Shown in pieces: positions 27,904 through 38,080 of a DNA stretch of 49,143 nt (within the stretch, counting starts at the first letter, position 1; each line of letters begins with the position of its first letter). The notes below the pieces were generated by a model. That model was not told the DNA's origin. It did no database searches and saw only the letters and a program-made list of their open reading frames with translations. This DNA comes from Candidatus Rokuibacteriota bacterium (GTDB taxonomy: Bacteria > Methylomirabilota > Methylomirabilia > Rokubacteriales > CSP1-6): NCBI GenBank assembly GCA_003220685.1, contig QHTE01000027.1, positions 1-49,143 on the forward strand, in the 5' to 3' direction. The position numbers and the translations under genes were made by a program.

Positions 27904-30718
27904 CGAGCCGGGTGACGATCGGCACGCAGCGCTCGCAGAGCTTGGGATGCCGGCGGCTTTCGCCCACGTGCTCGCTCCGCGTCCAGCAGCGCTCGCACTT
28001 CTCGCCGCGCGCGCGGTCCACGCCGATGACGAGCCCCGGGATGTCCTGGCTCTCGTAGGTCACGCGCGCGCGCGCGCCCGAGCGGCCGAGCTCCACGCGC
28101 GACACGATGAAGACCGTCGGCAGCAGCGCGCGCCTGGCGGCAAGGAGCGCCGGCAGGTCCTCGGGCGCGTCCACGATCCGCACCGACGCCTCGAGCCCGC
28201 TGCCGATCAGCTTCTCGGCCCGCGCGGTCTCCAGCGCCTTGGCGACCTCGCGTCGCACCTCGAGCAGCCGGTCCCAGTCGCGCTTGAGCGTGTCGTCGAG
28301 CCACTCGCGCGCGGCGTCCGGGAACCGCTCGAGGTGTACGCTCTCGCTGTGGACGCCGGGCACGTAGCGCCACGCCTCCTCGGTGGTGAATGTGAGGATC
28401 GGCGCCATGAGCCGCGCGAGCGCGCTGAAGACGTCGAAACAGACGGTCTGGGCCGCGCGCCGCCGCGGGTCGTCGGGCAGCGAGGTGTAGAGCCGGTCCT
28501 TGATGATGTCGAGATAGAGCGCCGAGAGGTCGACCGCGCAGAAGTTGTGCACGGCGTGGAAGACCGCGTGGAACTCGTACTCGTCGTAGGCGCGCCGCAC
28601 GCGGGCGATCAGGCGCGCCAGGCGATCCAGGACCCAGCGGTCGACCTCGTCCAGCCGCGCGTACGACTGGCGGTCGCGCGCGGGATCGAAATCGCCGAGG
28701 TTGCCGAGCAAGAACCGGAACGTGTTGCGCATCCGCCGGTAGGCGTCGGCGAGCCGCTCCAGGATCTCCATCGACACGCGGATGTCCTGGGTGTAGTCCT
28801 CGGCCGCCACCCACAGGCGCAGCACCTCGGCGCCGAACTTCGGCAGGACCTCGTCGAGCGTGATGACGTTGCCGAGGGACTTCGACATCTTCCGCCCCTC
28901 GCCGTCCACGAAGAACCCGTGGGTCACGACGCTCTTGTAGGGAGGCGCGTCGCGCGTGCCGACGGACTCGAGCAGCGAGGACTGGAACCAGCCGCGGTGC
29001 TGGTCCGAGCCTTCGACGTAGAGCTCGGCCGGCCAGTGGAGCTCCGGGCGCGTCTCGAGCACCGCCGCGTGGCTGCAGCCGGAGTCGAACCACACGTCGA
29101 GGATGTCCGACTCCTTGCGGAAGCTCTCGCCGCCGCACTTCGCGCAGCGGGTGCCCGGCGGCAGGAGGTCGCGCGCCGAGCGCGCGTACCATTCGTCGCC
29201 GCCCTGGCCCTGGCGGAAGACCGTCGCGACGTGCTCGACGACGCGCTCCTCGAGCAGGAGCGTCTCGCACGCTGTGCAGTAGAACGCGACGATCGGCACG
29301 CCCCAGACGCGCTGGCGCGAGATGACCCACTCCAGGCGGTGCGCCACCATGTTGTAGATGCGGTCCTCGCCCCAGGGCGGGATCCACTGCACGTCCCGCT
29401 TGATCGCCTCGAGCGCAGCGGCGCGAAAGCCCCGGCGGTTGAGCTCGATGAACCACTGCTCGGTCGCGCGGAAGAGCGTCGGGTTCTTGCACCGCCAGCA
29501 GTGGGGGTACGTGTGGTCGAGCGGGCGCTCGGCGATCAGCATCCCCACGCTCTTGAGGAGCTCGATGATCTTGGGGTTCGCCTCCCAGACCGTGAGCCCC
29601 GCGAAGTGCTCCACGTCGGCGACGAAGCGCCCGGCGTCGTCTACCGGGTTGTAGATCTTGAGTCCGAGCGACTTACCGAGCTCGTAGTCCTCCTCGCCGT
29701 GACCGGGCGCGATGTGGACGAGGCCGGTCCCCTGATCCACGCCGACGAAGTCCGCCGCGGCGATCTTTCCCTCGCGGGCGATCCACGGATGACGGAACCC
29801 GTGGCCGACCAGGCGCTCGCCGGACACGCTCGCGAGCACGGTGTGCTCCCGGTCCGGGAACAGGCGGAGGAAGTCGTCCATGAGGGCGCGCGCCACGACG
29901 TAGACCTCTCGCCCTCGCGCGAGGGCGACGTAGTCCCGCGTGGGATGGACGGCGATGGCGAGGTTGGCCGGCAGGGTCCACGGCGTCGTGGTCCATACCA
30001 CCGCGAAGGCCCGGCGACCGCCCAGCGCCGACTGGAGCTCGGACGGCAGCGACGTCAGCGGAAACTTGACCCACACCGACTCCGTCCGCTGATCCTCGTA
30101 CTCCACTTCGGCCTGCGCGAGCGCGGTCCGGCAGTGCATGCACCAGTGGACGGGCTTGAGGTCTTTGTAGACGAGCCCGCGTCCGACGAAGCGGCCGAAC
30201 TCGCGCGCGATGACCGCCTCGTAAGCCGGATCCATCGTGATGTAGGGATTGTCCCAGTCGCCGAACACGCCGAGGCGCTTGAACTCGCTCCGCTGGATGT
30301 CGATGAAACGGTTCGCGTATTCTCGGCACTTCCGGCGCTTCTCGATCGGATCCATGGCGTTGCGCACGTCGATGCCGGGGCGGTCGAGGCCGAGCTCCTT
30401 GTCAACCTGGTGCTCGATCGGCAGCCCGTGACAATCCCAGCCCGGCACGTAGACCGCGTTGAAGCCGGACATCGAGCGCGACTTCACGATCACGTCCTTC
30501 AGGACCTTGTTCAGCATCGTCCCGAGATGGATGTGCCCGTTCGCGTACGGCGGACCGTCGTGCAGGATCCAGACCGGGCGGTTCGCCGCGGCCTGGCGAA
30601 TGCGCTTGTAGATTCCGAACGATTCCCACCACGCGAGCATCTCGGGCTCGCTCTTCGGCAGGTTCGCCTTCATCGGGAAGGCGGTTTTTGGCAGATTTAG
30701 CGTGGCCTTGTAGTCCAT
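27881..30718 (-). CDS. ileS: Isoleucyl-tRNA synthetase
   Basis: A class I synthetase of about 945 residues. GPPYANGHIHLGTML near residue 57 holds the HIGH motif and GRKMSKSLGN holds KMSKS. The CP1 editing domain (GTGLVHIAPGHGEEDY) is present, and the C-terminal zinc finger (CERCW...CERC) ends the protein. This is the standard bacterial type. ATG 30718 (MDYKATLNLP) is chosen over an in-frame ATG at 30733; the long in-frame extension to 31312 lies inside the next gene upstream. There is no room for a T-box leader. Confidence 0.97.
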   Translation of the reverse strand: MDYKATLNLPKTAFPMKANLPKSEPEMLAWWESFGIYKRIRQAAANRPVWILHDGPPYANGHIHLGTMLNKVLKDVIVKSRSMSGFNAVYVPGWDCHGLPIEHQVDKELGLDRPGIDVRNAMDPIEKRRKCREYANRFIDIQRSEFKRLGVFGDWDNPYITMDPAYEAVIAREFGRFVGRGLVYKDLKPVHWCMHCRTALAQAEVEYEDQRTESVWVKFPLTSLPSELQSALGGRRAFAVVWTTTPWTLPANLAIAVHPTRDYVALARGREVYVVARALMDDFLRLFPDREHTVLASVSGERLVGHGFRHPWIAREGKIAAADFVGVDQGTGLVHIAPGHGEEDYELGKSLGLKIYNPVDDAGRFVADVEHFAGLTVWEANPKIIELLKSVGMLIAERPLDHTYPHCWRCKNPTLFRATEQWFIELNRRGFRAAALEAIKRDVQWIPPWGEDRIYNMVAHRLEWVISRQRVWGVPIVAFYCTACETLLLEERVVEHVATVFRQGQGGDEWYARSARDLLPPGTRCAKCGGESFRKESDILDVWFDSGCSHAAVLETRPELHWPAELYVEGSDQHRGWFQSSLLESVGTRDAPPYKSVVTHGFFVDGEGRKMSKSLGNVITLDEVLPKFGAEVLRLWVAAEDYTQDIRVSMEILERLADAYRRMRNTFRFLLGNLGDFDPARDRQSYARLDEVDRWVLDRLARLIARVRRAYDEYEFHAVFHAVHNFCAVDLSALYLDIIKDRLYTSLPDDPRRRAAQTVCFDVFSALARLMAPILTFTTEEAWRYVPGVHSESVHLERFPDAAREWLDDTLKRDWDRLLEVRREVAKALETARAEKLIGSGLEASVRIVDAPEDLPALLAARRALLPTVFIVSRVELGRSGARARVTYESQDIPGLVIGVDRARGEKCERCWTRSEHVGESRRHPKLCERCVPIVTRLGGSADPR

Positions 30719-30731
30719 GACCCGGAGCGTC

Positions 30732-30740
30732 ATCGTACCA
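30732..30740 (-). promoter_or_regulatory. Extended -10 promoter of ileS
   Basis: TGG followed by TACGAT on the minus strand, an extended -10 element. It ends 13 bases before the ATG at 30718, in the 38-base gap after the retropepsin gene. No good -35 is visible, which is tolerated by extended -10 promoters. Its placement overlaps the alternative ATG at 30733 and supports 30718. Confidence 0.4.
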
Positions 30741-30756
30741 CAGGGGAGGCGGAGAC

Positions 30757-31359
30757 CTACTTCGGCGAGAGCGTCACCACACCCTTGCTGGAATCGATGT
30801 TCACGTTGAACTGGTCGAGGAAGTCGCGCCCGAGGACGCCGTCCACGCCGTCGACCGGAACGTTCTGCGAGCCCACGGTCATCCGCCCCACCCGAGCCTC
30901 GCCGACCTCGAGGCTGTCGACGACAACGAACTGCATCTGGGCGCTGCCCGTCGCGCCCGCGACCTCCGCCGTCGTCGTCGGTCCCGCGATGCGAACGCCC
31001 GCGGCCTGGAGCGCGCGAGGGCTGATGATCGTCTTGTCGGAGCCGGTGTCCAGCAAGAGCTTCGCCTCGGCGTTGCCGTTGACCCGCACGTCGACGTGGA
31101 TACGCTGGCCGGGGACGAAGCGGATGGACGTCTCGCCCGAGGCGGGCCGCGCCCCGGGCGGCGGCGCCGGGGACGCCGGCGCGTTCTTTATCCCGAGCGG
31201 CACCGCCTTCGCGCGATAGGGGCCGGGGACGCTGTCGATCCCGTCGGCGAAATGCGGCACGCCGTTTTCGTCGACCCAGCGATAGATCTGGGCATCGACG
31301 GTCGCCGGCCACCGAAGCCCGAGCAGAATGGCCATCAGCAGGAACGCCATCCGCCGCAT
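30757..31359 (-). CDS. Secreted retropepsin-like aspartic protease with DUF4124 N-terminal domain
   Basis: About 200 residues. A signal peptide (MRRMAFLLMAILLG) leads to a DUF4124-like segment (QIYRWVDENGVPHFAD), a Pro/Ala linker, then a retropepsin-like domain with LLLDTGSDKTII and DGVLGRDFL. The single DTG implies an active homodimer in the periplasm. Family members are widespread but little studied, so the substrate is unknown. The ATG at 31359 has no Shine-Dalgarno but stands exactly at the start predicted by a TATGAT box; an earlier ATG at 31377 lies upstream of that box. Confidence 0.85.
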   Translation of the reverse strand: MRRMAFLLMAILLGLRWPATVDAQIYRWVDENGVPHFADGIDSVPGPYRAKAVPLGIKNAPASPAPPPGARPASGETSIRFVPGQRIHVDVRVNGNAEAKLLLDTGSDKTIISPRALQAAGVRIAGPTTTAEVAGATGSAQMQFVVVDSLEVGEARVGRMTVGSQNVPVDGVDGVLGRDFLDQFNVNIDSSKGVVTLSPK

Positions 31360-31365
31360 GGCGCG

Positions 31366-31371
31366 ATCATA
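31366..31371 (-). promoter_or_regulatory. -10 box giving a leaderless retropepsin mRNA
   Basis: TATGAT on the minus strand, six bases before the ATG at 31359, overlapping the end of the upstream glycosyltransferase gene. No clear -35 hexamer is seen. Confidence 0.4.
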
Positions 31372-32911
31372 CCGCACAGCGCAACAGGCGATACACGACC
31401 ATTTCCGCGGCGCCGGCGACCTCGTTGCGCTCGAGGCGTACCCGATAGATCGGCTCGAGCGTCTCCCGGCTCGCGGCGAACCGGGGGAACCACGCCGGAA
31501 AGATGATCACGTAGTCTGGACACGTCTCCACCACGTACTCCATCACGCCCGACTCACCGCGGCGTCGATAGGGAATGATGTCCGGCGTTACGAGCCCCAT
31601 GAGGTCGATGACCTCACGACGCGAGAAAAACGCGATCGCGCCGATGTCGTTCAGCGCGATCCGCGCGGTCTTCGGCAGCCGCGCGTCCACCCATTGCCCG
31701 AGGTGGACCTGCATCGCGTTGATGTTCTGGACCGCCCACGCGTAGCGCGTCGCCGCCGGCACGAGCGCGGTGGCGGCGATCGCGAGCCACACCCCTGCCG
31801 CCAGCATGTTGATCCACGCGCGCCGCGGGACGGACGCGAGCGCGAGGACCGGCGGGGCCCCGCCTCGCCGGCCGCCCAGCGCGACCGCGAGCGCCAGAAC
31901 GACCAGCGGGAGGAGGTGAATCGAGTAGCGTCCTTCCTGGAACGCCGGTCCGCGATACGGAGCGAGGAGCGCCATACCGATCGGATGGGCGACGAGCGCG
32001 AGCGTGACCAGGCCGAGGGCTCGGCCGGCGTACCGCCACACCACGAGGAGTGCCGGAGCGAGCGCGACGGGCAGGAGCCAGTGGATGGTCGCCAGCCAGA
32101 CGATCCATTCGGCGAGAAACGCGAGCGGCCGCTTCACCCAGGTGAGCGCCGCCGGCTCGCGCAGACCGCCGAGCCAGCCGACGAGGCCCCCCTCGACCTT
32201 GGCGGCGGCGGTCGCCGGGTACGGCGTGCCGGCAGTCCAGAGGCTGAAGAGCACGGCGGGCGCCACGACCACGATCGTGACCACCGTGAAGACGGCGACG
32301 CGGCGGATGGTCAGGGGACGGGCGGCGGCGAGGAACGGGACGAGCAGCAGCGCCTCCGGGCGCGCCAGCACGGCCAGCGCCACGCACACGGCCGACGCGA
32401 GCGCGAGATCGCGCGCGTGCGCGAGGAGCGAGGCGGCCACCAGGAGCGCCGCGAGCGAGACTTCCATCCCGGACAGCGCGCCCCAGGCGACCGGCCCCAT
32501 CCAGGTGAGCGAGATCGAGGCGCCGAGCGCGACGTCGTCTCGCGCGCCCCAGGCGCGCGCCGCCCGGCGCGTGACCAGCGCCGCCGCCAGGGTCGCGCCG
32601 ACCCCGACGGTCTTCGCCATCGCGAGCGAGGGCGAGGCGACGAGGGCGCCCGCCCCGAGCAGCAGGGTCCACAGGGGCGCGGTCGATCCGGCGACCGGGA
32701 CGCCGGGGTTGTAGGAGAAGCCGGCGCCGGCGGCGAGGTTGCGCGCGAAGTGCAGATGGATCCACGAATCGTCGAGCGGGAACCCCGACGCCCCGGCGAT
32801 CTGCCACTCGCGCGCGACGAAGAGCGCGAGCGGCAGCAGGGCCGCAGCGACTACGAGACCGTCAGCGCGCCACCGCGCGAGACCGGCGAGAAGCTCACTG
32901 CGGTCGAGCAC
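31367..32911 (-). CDS. Multi-pass membrane glycosyltransferase-like protein (GT-C type)
   Basis: A 514-residue membrane protein with about 10-11 hydrophobic helices and a soluble C-terminal part. The first external loop reads FPLDDSWIHLHFARNLA; this acidic pair plus the GxGFSYNPG that follows is typical of GT-C enzymes that use polyprenyl-linked sugars on the outer face of the membrane. The sugar and acceptor cannot be inferred. Its GTG start overlaps the end of another GT-C-like gene by 17 bases, so the two probably act in the same surface-glycan pathway. Confidence 0.75.
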   Translation of the reverse strand: MLDRSELLAGLARWRADGLVVAAALLPLALFVAREWQIAGASGFPLDDSWIHLHFARNLAAGAGFSYNPGVPVAGSTAPLWTLLLGAGALVASPSLAMAKTVGVGATLAAALVTRRAARAWGARDDVALGASISLTWMGPVAWGALSGMEVSLAALLVAASLLAHARDLALASAVCVALAVLARPEALLLVPFLAAARPLTIRRVAVFTVVTIVVVAPAVLFSLWTAGTPYPATAAAKVEGGLVGWLGGLREPAALTWVKRPLAFLAEWIVWLATIHWLLPVALAPALLVVWRYAGRALGLVTLALVAHPIGMALLAPYRGPAFQEGRYSIHLLPLVVLALAVALGGRRGGAPPVLALASVPRRAWINMLAAGVWLAIAATALVPAATRYAWAVQNINAMQVHLGQWVDARLPKTARIALNDIGAIAFFSRREVIDLMGLVTPDIIPYRRRGESGVMEYVVETCPDYVIIFPAWFPRFAASRETLEPIYRVRLERNEVAGAAEMVVYRLLRCAV

Positions 32912-34538
32912 GCGCGGCGCCGACGGCGCGGCGAGGAGGCTGCGCGCGGACGAAGGTGTAGTCCTCGTAGTCGACCGGCTTCCTGCCGAGCGCCAGCACG
33001 TAGAGATAGCGGCCGTGCGGGATCTCGATCTCGACGAGCCCCTCCGGGCGCACGGTCGTCGGGCTCCAGTGGTCGACGAACCAGACGAGCCGCTCGACGG
33101 ACGACGGCAGATCGATCTCGACCTCCGGGATCGTCGACATGGTCGCCGACAGCCGGGATGCCCGGAAGCCGGGCACCAGCCCGCCCACCTGGAGCTCGTA
33201 CACCGCGTACTCCGGCAGATAGAACATCGCGTGCCGGAACCAGGGATACGAGCGAGAGTTCCCCTGCTCGGTGATGATCACGGTCGACTCGCCGGCAAAG
33301 AGCCCGCGGATCGAGTCGACGAACCCGCTCACGACGTCCTCGTGCTCGCGCAGGGCGGCGGCGGTGCGGCTGAAGATCCAGTCGAACGCCTCGTCCTGCG
33401 CCTGGCGGACCCACGGCGCGCGCGGCGTGTCGAAGTCGCGGGGGGCCGGCCTGGCCGACACGAAGAACGAGCCATTCACGAGCACGACGAGCACGACCGC
33501 CGCGGCAGTGAGCGCCACGCGCGCCCGCGGGTAGCGCAGGGACTCCGCCGCCTGGCCGAGGGCCGTCACCAGCACGCGCGAGAGAAAGATGACCAGCGCG
33601 GGGAGGAACGTCAGGACGTAGCCGGCCTGTCCGAAATGCACGAGCGTGTAGACGAGCACCGGGGGAGCCGTCCATCCAAGCAGGAACCACTCCCGGAAGG
33701 TCCAGCCCCGCCGCCGGACGTACCAGACGGCCAACAGGCTCGCCGCCGCGAGCGGGCCGAGGGCCACCAGGACCGACTCCAGCAAGTAGCGCGACATGCG
33801 CAGGGTCACGTCGAGGGGGCCTCCGACGATCGACGTCGGCACAATGACCGAGTCGGCCAGCTCGACCGACGCGGCGACGTAGCGCTCGAGGCCGCCGGTG
33901 AGCCAGATCATCGGCACGAACCAGGTCAGCACCGACGCGGTCAGGATGCCGAGGCCCACCAGGGCCACGCGGAGCCGCCGCACGCCCACCGCCACGCATC
34001 CGAGCCAGAGCGGGAACAGCAGGACCAGCAGCGACTGGCGCATGCCGCCCGCGATGCCCAGGTACCATGCCGCGAGGTACGAGTCGCTGCGGCTGCCGTT
34101 GAACGCGCGGAACCCGAAGTACGCGACCGTGGACGCGAAGAGCGCTTCGCCGGTATACGTGAGGCCGACCGAGCCGTAGAACCAGAAGAGCGGGCTGACG
34201 GCGAGGATCGCGGCGGCGGCGAGCGCGGTCGTCCGGTCGTAGACCGCGCGGGCAAGATAGTAGACGACGAAGGTCGTCAGGCCGCTGAACGCGACCGCGA
34301 GCGCGACGTAGGAGGCGGTCGGATCGTGGAGCCACGCGTTGACGAGGCGGCCCAGGACGACGTAGAGGATGTAGCCCGGCGGGTGCGGCTGGTGCTTGAG
34401 AAGGTCGTACTCGTCGAGCGCCAGCGCGAATTGAACCGCGTCCCAGTTGTAGAGCAGACGCGCGCGGTACGGGAGGCGCGAGACGATCGTCAGGAGCGAG
34501 AGCGCGGCGGCGACGAAGAAATCGGAGCGCGAGCCTAC
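32895..34538 (-). CDS. Multi-pass membrane glycosyltransferase-like protein (GT-C type) with no standard start codon
   Basis: About 547 residues if read from 34538. Reading the frame by hand upstream of the first ATG (34043) gives an intact, conserved-looking N-terminal region: a first helix, then LLYNWDAVQFALALDEYD and KHQPHPPGYILYV, typical of the first external loop of GT-C/PMT-like enzymes. Several membrane helices and a soluble tail follow. So the ATG at 34043 is internal. Between the tatA stop and that ATG the frame has no ATG, GTG or TTG. The best candidate start is GTA at 34536-34538, overlapping the tatA stop (GTAG), with AGAGGAG eight bases upstream; CTG at 34491-34493 is another. 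A sequencing or assembly error is also possible. Confidence 0.75.
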   Translation of the reverse strand, partial: VGSRSDFFVAAALSLLTIVSRLPYRARLLYNWDAVQFALALDEYDLLKHQPHPPGYILYVVLGRLVNAWLHDPTASYVALAVAFSGLTTFVVYYLARAVYDRTTALAAAAILAVSPLFWFYGSVGLTYTGEALFASTVAYFGFRAFNGSRSDSYLAAWYLGIAGGMRQSLLVLLFPLWLGCVAVGVRRLRVALVGLGILTASVLTWFVPMIWLTGGLERYVAASVELADSVIVPTSIVGGPLDVTLRMSRYLLESVLVALGPLAAASLLAVWYVRRRGWTFREWFLLGWTAPPVLVYTLVHFGQAGYVLTFLPALVIFLSRVLVTALGQAAESLRYPRARVALTAAAVVLVVLVNGSFFVSARPAPRDFDTPRAPWVRQAQDEAFDWIFSRTAAALREHEDVVSGFVDSIRGLFAGESTVIITEQGNSRSYPWFRHAMFYLPEYAVYELQVGGLVPGFRASRLSATMSTIPEVEIDLPSSVERLVWFVDHWSPTTVRPEGLVEIEIPHGRYLYVLALGRKPVDYEDYTFVRAQPPRRAVGAARARPQ

Positions 34539-34726
34539 GTCTTGTTCTCCTCTGCCTTCTTGGCCGCCGCGGTGGTGTCCTCGGCCTTGGCCTCGTTGAC
34601 GCCCTTCTTGAACTCCTTGACGCTCGAGCCGAGCGAGCGGGCGAGCTCCGGCAGTCGGTTCGCGCCGAAGAGAATCAGCACGATGACGAGGATGATCAGC
34701 AGTTCCTGGTAGCCCAGCCCAAACAT
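34535..34726 (-). CDS. tatA: Sec-independent translocase protein TatA
   Basis: A 63-residue protein with one short N-terminal membrane helix (LLIILVIVLILFG), the hinge FGANRLPELARSLG and an amphipathic, charged tail (FKKGVNEAKAED), the TatA/TatE pattern. It forms the pore-like part of the twin-arginine translocase, which exports folded proteins such as the Tat protein at 3495-4037. TatC is not in this window. AAAGGAG precedes the ATG. It lies between selB and the glycosyltransferase pair. Confidence 0.93.
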   Translation of the reverse strand: MFGLGYQELLIILVIVLILFGANRLPELARSLGSSVKEFKKGVNEAKAEDTTAAAKKAEENKT

Positions 34727-34766
34727 AGGGAACTCCTTTCCAGCGACGCCATACCTTACTCTCCCC

Positions 34767-36683
34767 CTACCCCGTGCGCAAGATGCGCCTTTCGCCCACG
34801 CGCGCGGTGACCCGGCGCTGATCGAAGAATTCGAGGAGCGGAATGGCGTATTTACGAGAAATACCGAGCAGATCCTTGATGTCGCTCGGCCCGATCTCCT
34901 TGCGCTCGCGCAGGAACGCGACGAGCTTGGCCTGGATCACGTCGAGCGCCCGCGCGTGAAAAAAGAGCGACTCCTTGACGCGCACGAGCTTGCCGGACTG
35001 GACGAGCACCTGGAACAGCTCGTGCTCCTCGTCGCCGGCCACGCCGGCCCGGCCCAGCGCTTCCTCGGCGCTGGGCGGAGCGGCTTCCGCCCGGCTGAAC
35101 TCGCTCTCCAGCGCGTCGACGACCCGCTGCTGCTCCGCGGACAGACGGACCTCGTGCGAGGCGAGCCGGGCCTTGTCGCGCTCGGTCGTGACGACGCCCT
35201 CGGCAGCGAGCGACGACACCAGGAACGCGAAGACGCGCTCGTCGGCGGCGCCGGCGCGGCCGCGGAGCTCCTCGCGGGACATCCCGGGCTTGAGCGGGTT
35301 CGCGCGATGGAACGCCGCCAGCTCGTCGACCACGAGCCTGCGGAGGCGCGCGAAGCTGTCGGGATGGACGAACCAGTCGCGATCGACGCTGATCACCCGG
35401 CCCGAGGCCTGAAGACCTTCGAGGAGGGCGCGCAGGCGCTCGGGGCCGAACGGCACGCGCCCCGCGAGAGTCGTCAGACGCACCCCGCCGGCTCCTACGT
35501 GCCGGATGTGCTCCTCCAGCACGGCGTCCGGGCTTCCCGTCTGGAGCAGCTCGAGGTGGGCGACGAGCGCGGGCCCCTTTCGCTTGAAGCGCGGCGGGTC
35601 GACGTCGAGCAGGGTCCCGCCCCCGATCGTCACGATCGGCGAGTACGAGCGCACCACGAAGCGGTCGCCCGGCCGTGCGACCAGCGGCGCCTCGAGACGG
35701 AACCGCGCGAACGCGGTCTCACCGGGCGCCAGCTCCGGCCGGTCGAGCAAGAGCACCCGCGCCATGATCTCGCTCGTTCCGACGTGAAAGCGCACGCGCG
35801 TGCGCGTCTTCACCGGGCGCGGCGCGTCCGGCAGGAGCTCGAGCGTGCCGTCGACCAGGGTGGAGGGCACCAGCGTGCCGGGAAGCCCGACGACGTCGCC
35901 GCGGGCGATCGCGGTCCGCTCGAGTCCCTGGAGGTTGATCGCCGTGCGCTGCCCGGCCCGCGCCGAGGCCACCGGGTGACCGTGCGCCTGGAGGCCTCTG
36001 ATCTTGGCCTCGGCGCGCTTGGGATAGACCTCGACGCGGTCGTCGGCCGCCAGGGCACCGGCGGTCAGGGTGCCGGTGACGACCGTACCGAATCCCTTGA
36101 CCGTGAACACACGATCGATGGGAAGGCGCGGTAGCTCATCGGTGCCGCGCGGCGGCACCGACGCGGCGAGGGTGCGGAGCTGAGCGCGCAGCTCGTCGAG
36201 CCCCTGGCCCGTCCTCGACGACACCGCGACGATCGGTGCGCCCTCGAGAAACGTGCCGCGGACGGCGCCGGCGACGTCCTCACGGACCAGCTCGAGCCAG
36301 TCGGCCTCGACGAGATCCGCTTTGGTCAGCGCGATGAGCCCGGCTTTGATCCGCAACAGGGAGCAAATCGCGAGGTGCTCGCGCGTCTGGGGCATCATGC
36401 CTTCGTCGGCCGCGATCACCAACATCGCCAGGTCGATCCCGCCGACGCCGGCCAGCATGTTCTTGACGAAGCGCTCGTGGCCCGGGACGTCGACGATCTC
36501 GACCGTGAGCCCGCCCGGCTCCTCGAGGAACGCGAATCCGAGATCGATCGTAATGCCGCGGGCCTTTTCCTCGGGAAGACGGTCGGTATCGGTTCCGGTC
36601 AGCGCCTTCACCAGCGAGGTCTTGCCGTGGTCGATGTGCCCGGCCGTGCCGACGACGACGTGCGTCGAAGCCACCGCGCTCAT
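34767..36683 (-). CDS. selB: Selenocysteine-specific elongation factor SelB
   Basis: A 638-residue GTPase that carries Sec-tRNA to UGA codons followed by a SECIS hairpin. The N-terminal G domain shows [13 protein letters not shown] (G1), the effector loop [16 protein letters not shown] (G3) and TKAD (G4). EF-Tu-like beta-barrels follow, and the C-terminal 250 residues are winged-helix repeats that bind SECIS RNA, ending in [20 protein letters not shown] 36683 overlaps the selA stop (ATGA). This is the standard selA-selB order. Confidence 0.97.
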   Translation of the reverse strand: MSAVASTHVVVGTAGHIDHGKTSLVKALTGTDTDRLPEEKARGITIDLGFAFLEEPGGLTVEIVDVPGHERFVKNMLAGVGGIDLAMLVIAADEGMMPQTREHLAICSLLRIKAGLIALTKADLVEADWLELVREDVAGAVRGTFLEGAPIVAVSSRTGQGLDELRAQLRTLAASVPPRGTDELPRLPIDRVFTVKGFGTVVTGTLTAGALAADDRVEVYPKRAEAKIRGLQAHGHPVASARAGQRTAINLQGLERTAIARGDVVGLPGTLVPSTLVDGTLELLPDAPRPVKTRTRVRFHVGTSEIMARVLLLDRPELAPGETAFARFRLEAPLVARPGDRFVVRSYSPIVTIGGGTLLDVDPPRFKRKGPALVAHLELLQTGSPDAVLEEHIRHVGAGGVRLTTLAGRVPFGPERLRALLEGLQASGRVISVDRDWFVHPDSFARLRRLVVDELAAFHRANPLKPGMSREELRGRAGAADERVFAFLVSSLAAEGVVTTERDKARLASHEVRLSAEQQRVVDALESEFSRAEAAPPSAEEALGRAGVAGDEEHELFQVLVQSGKLVRVKESLFFHARALDVIQAKLVAFLRERKEIGPSDIKDLLGISRKYAIPLLEFFDQRRVTARVGERRILRTG

Positions 36684-38080
36684 AGGCACGAGGCGGCGAC
36701 GGTCAGCGCCTCGGCGAGGAGGCTTACCTGCGCGGGGAGTACGGTGCGGCAGTCCAGGAGCAGGCGATCGTGCGCGATCCGGCCCACCACCGGCGGGTCG
36801 CCGCCCCGCAGCGCCTCGTCGAGCCGCATCGTCGCATCCGAGGTGGTCCCGACCGCGACCGCGGCGGTCGGCAGCTCGACCGTCGGCAGGGCGCCGCCGC
36901 CTACCTTGCCGCGGTCATCGACGACGCTCGCGCCGAGACGCTGTCGTACGTCGGGGGCCAGGCGCTTCACGACGCGACGCGCGCGGTTCCGTACGGAAGG
37001 GAGGGGCTCGGTCAGCATGGCCAGGGTCGGCACGGTCTCGAGCGCCGTCCCGGCCTCGTACGCATAGAGGGTCGCCTCGAGCGCGGCAATCGTGAACTTG
37101 TCGATCCGCAGCGCACGGTTCCACGGGTTCTTCTTGAGCCGGGACACGATTCCGCGCCGGCCCACGACGATACCGGCCTGAGGTCCGCCGAGCAGCTTGT
37201 CGCCCGAGAACGAGACGAGGTCGACGCCCGCGGACACCGTTTCCTGGACGGTCGGCTCGTAGGGAAAACCCCACGGCCTGAGATCGAGGAGGGATCCGGA
37301 GCCAAGGTCCTCCATCACGGAAATTCCCCGCTCGCGCCCGAGCTCGACGAGCTCACGAGACGAGACCTCGGCGGTGAACCCGACGACGCGGTAGTTCGAC
37401 GTGTGGACCTTGAGCAAAATCGCCGTGTCGGCGGTGATCGCATCGGCGTAGTCGCGCAGGTGCGTCCGGTTCGTCGCGCCGACCTCGCGGAGCACCGCGC
37501 CGCTCCGCAGCATGATGTCCGGGATCCTGAACTCCCCGCCGATCTCGATCAGCTCCCCGCGCGAGACAATGACCTCGCGGCCGTGGGCGAGCGTCTCGAG
37601 GGCCAGGAGCACCGCGGCCGCGTTGTTGTTGACCACGAGGGCGTCCTCGGCGCCCGTCAGCCGGCGCAGCACCGCCTCGACGTGGCTGTAGCGGGACCCG
37701 CGCTCTTTGCGGACCAGGTCGAGCTCGAGATTCGAGTACGCCGTGGCGACCGCCTGGAGCCTCTCGAGCGCGAGCGGGCTGAGGAGCGCGCGACCGAGGT
37801 TGGTGTGGAGCACGACGCCCTGCGCGTTGATGACCGGGCGCAACGAGAAGGGCCCCGCCCGCCGCGCCCGCTGGACGACGCGCTCGGCCAGGAGCTCCGC
37901 CGTCGCCGGAGCGGTCCGGTCGGCGAGGACGCGAACGCGCTCCTGATCGAGCGTCTCGCGGACGAGGGAGGTCAGACGGGCCCGGGTGAGCCCACGAATG
38001 TCCGCGTGACCCGCGAGCCGCCGAAGGAGCTGGTCGACCGACGGCAGGCTCCGCAGCGCCGTCGCGCGCTCACCGCTCAC
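36680..38080 (-). CDS. selA: L-seryl-tRNA(Sec) selenium transferase SelA
   Basis: A 466-residue PLP enzyme that turns Ser-tRNA(Sec) into Sec-tRNA(Sec) using selenophosphate. [15 protein letters not shown] is the family's N-terminal signature. The PLP lysine is in [14 protein letters not shown]. The N-terminal domain ([11 protein letters not shown]) binds tRNA(Sec). GTG 38080 overlaps the preceding small gene by 11 bases; the in-frame reading to 38194 is not conserved-looking. selD is absent from the window, so selenophosphate must come from a gene elsewhere. Confidence 0.96.
   Translation of the reverse strand: MSGERATALRSLPSVDQLLRRLAGHADIRGLTRARLTSLVRETLDQERVRVLADRTAPATAELLAERVVQRARRAGPFSLRPVINAQGVVLHTNLGRALLSPLALERLQAVATAYSNLELDLVRKERGSRYSHVEAVLRRLTGAEDALVVNNNAAAVLLALETLAHGREVIVSRGELIEIGGEFRIPDIMLRSGAVLREVGATNRTHLRDYADAITADTAILLKVHTSNYRVVGFTAEVSSRELVELGRERGISVMEDLGSGSLLDLRPWGFPYEPTVQETVSAGVDLVSFSGDKLLGGPQAGIVVGRRGIVSRLKKNPWNRALRIDKFTIAALEATLYAYEAGTALETVPTLAMLTEPLPSVRNRARRVVKRLAPDVRQRLGASVVDDRGKVGGGALPTVELPTAAVAVGTTSDATMRLDEALRGGDPPVVGRIAHDRLLLDCRTVLPAQVSLLAEALTVAASCL

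Noticed and set aside
27947..30700. 917-codon open frame on the plus strand opposite ileS
   Set aside because: It is antisense to a perfect IleS and has the Arg/Asp/Val-rich composition of a GC-rich shadow frame; no domain is visible.
30719..30756. T-box riboswitch upstream of ileS
   Set aside because: The gap is only 38 bases, far too short for a T-box leader.
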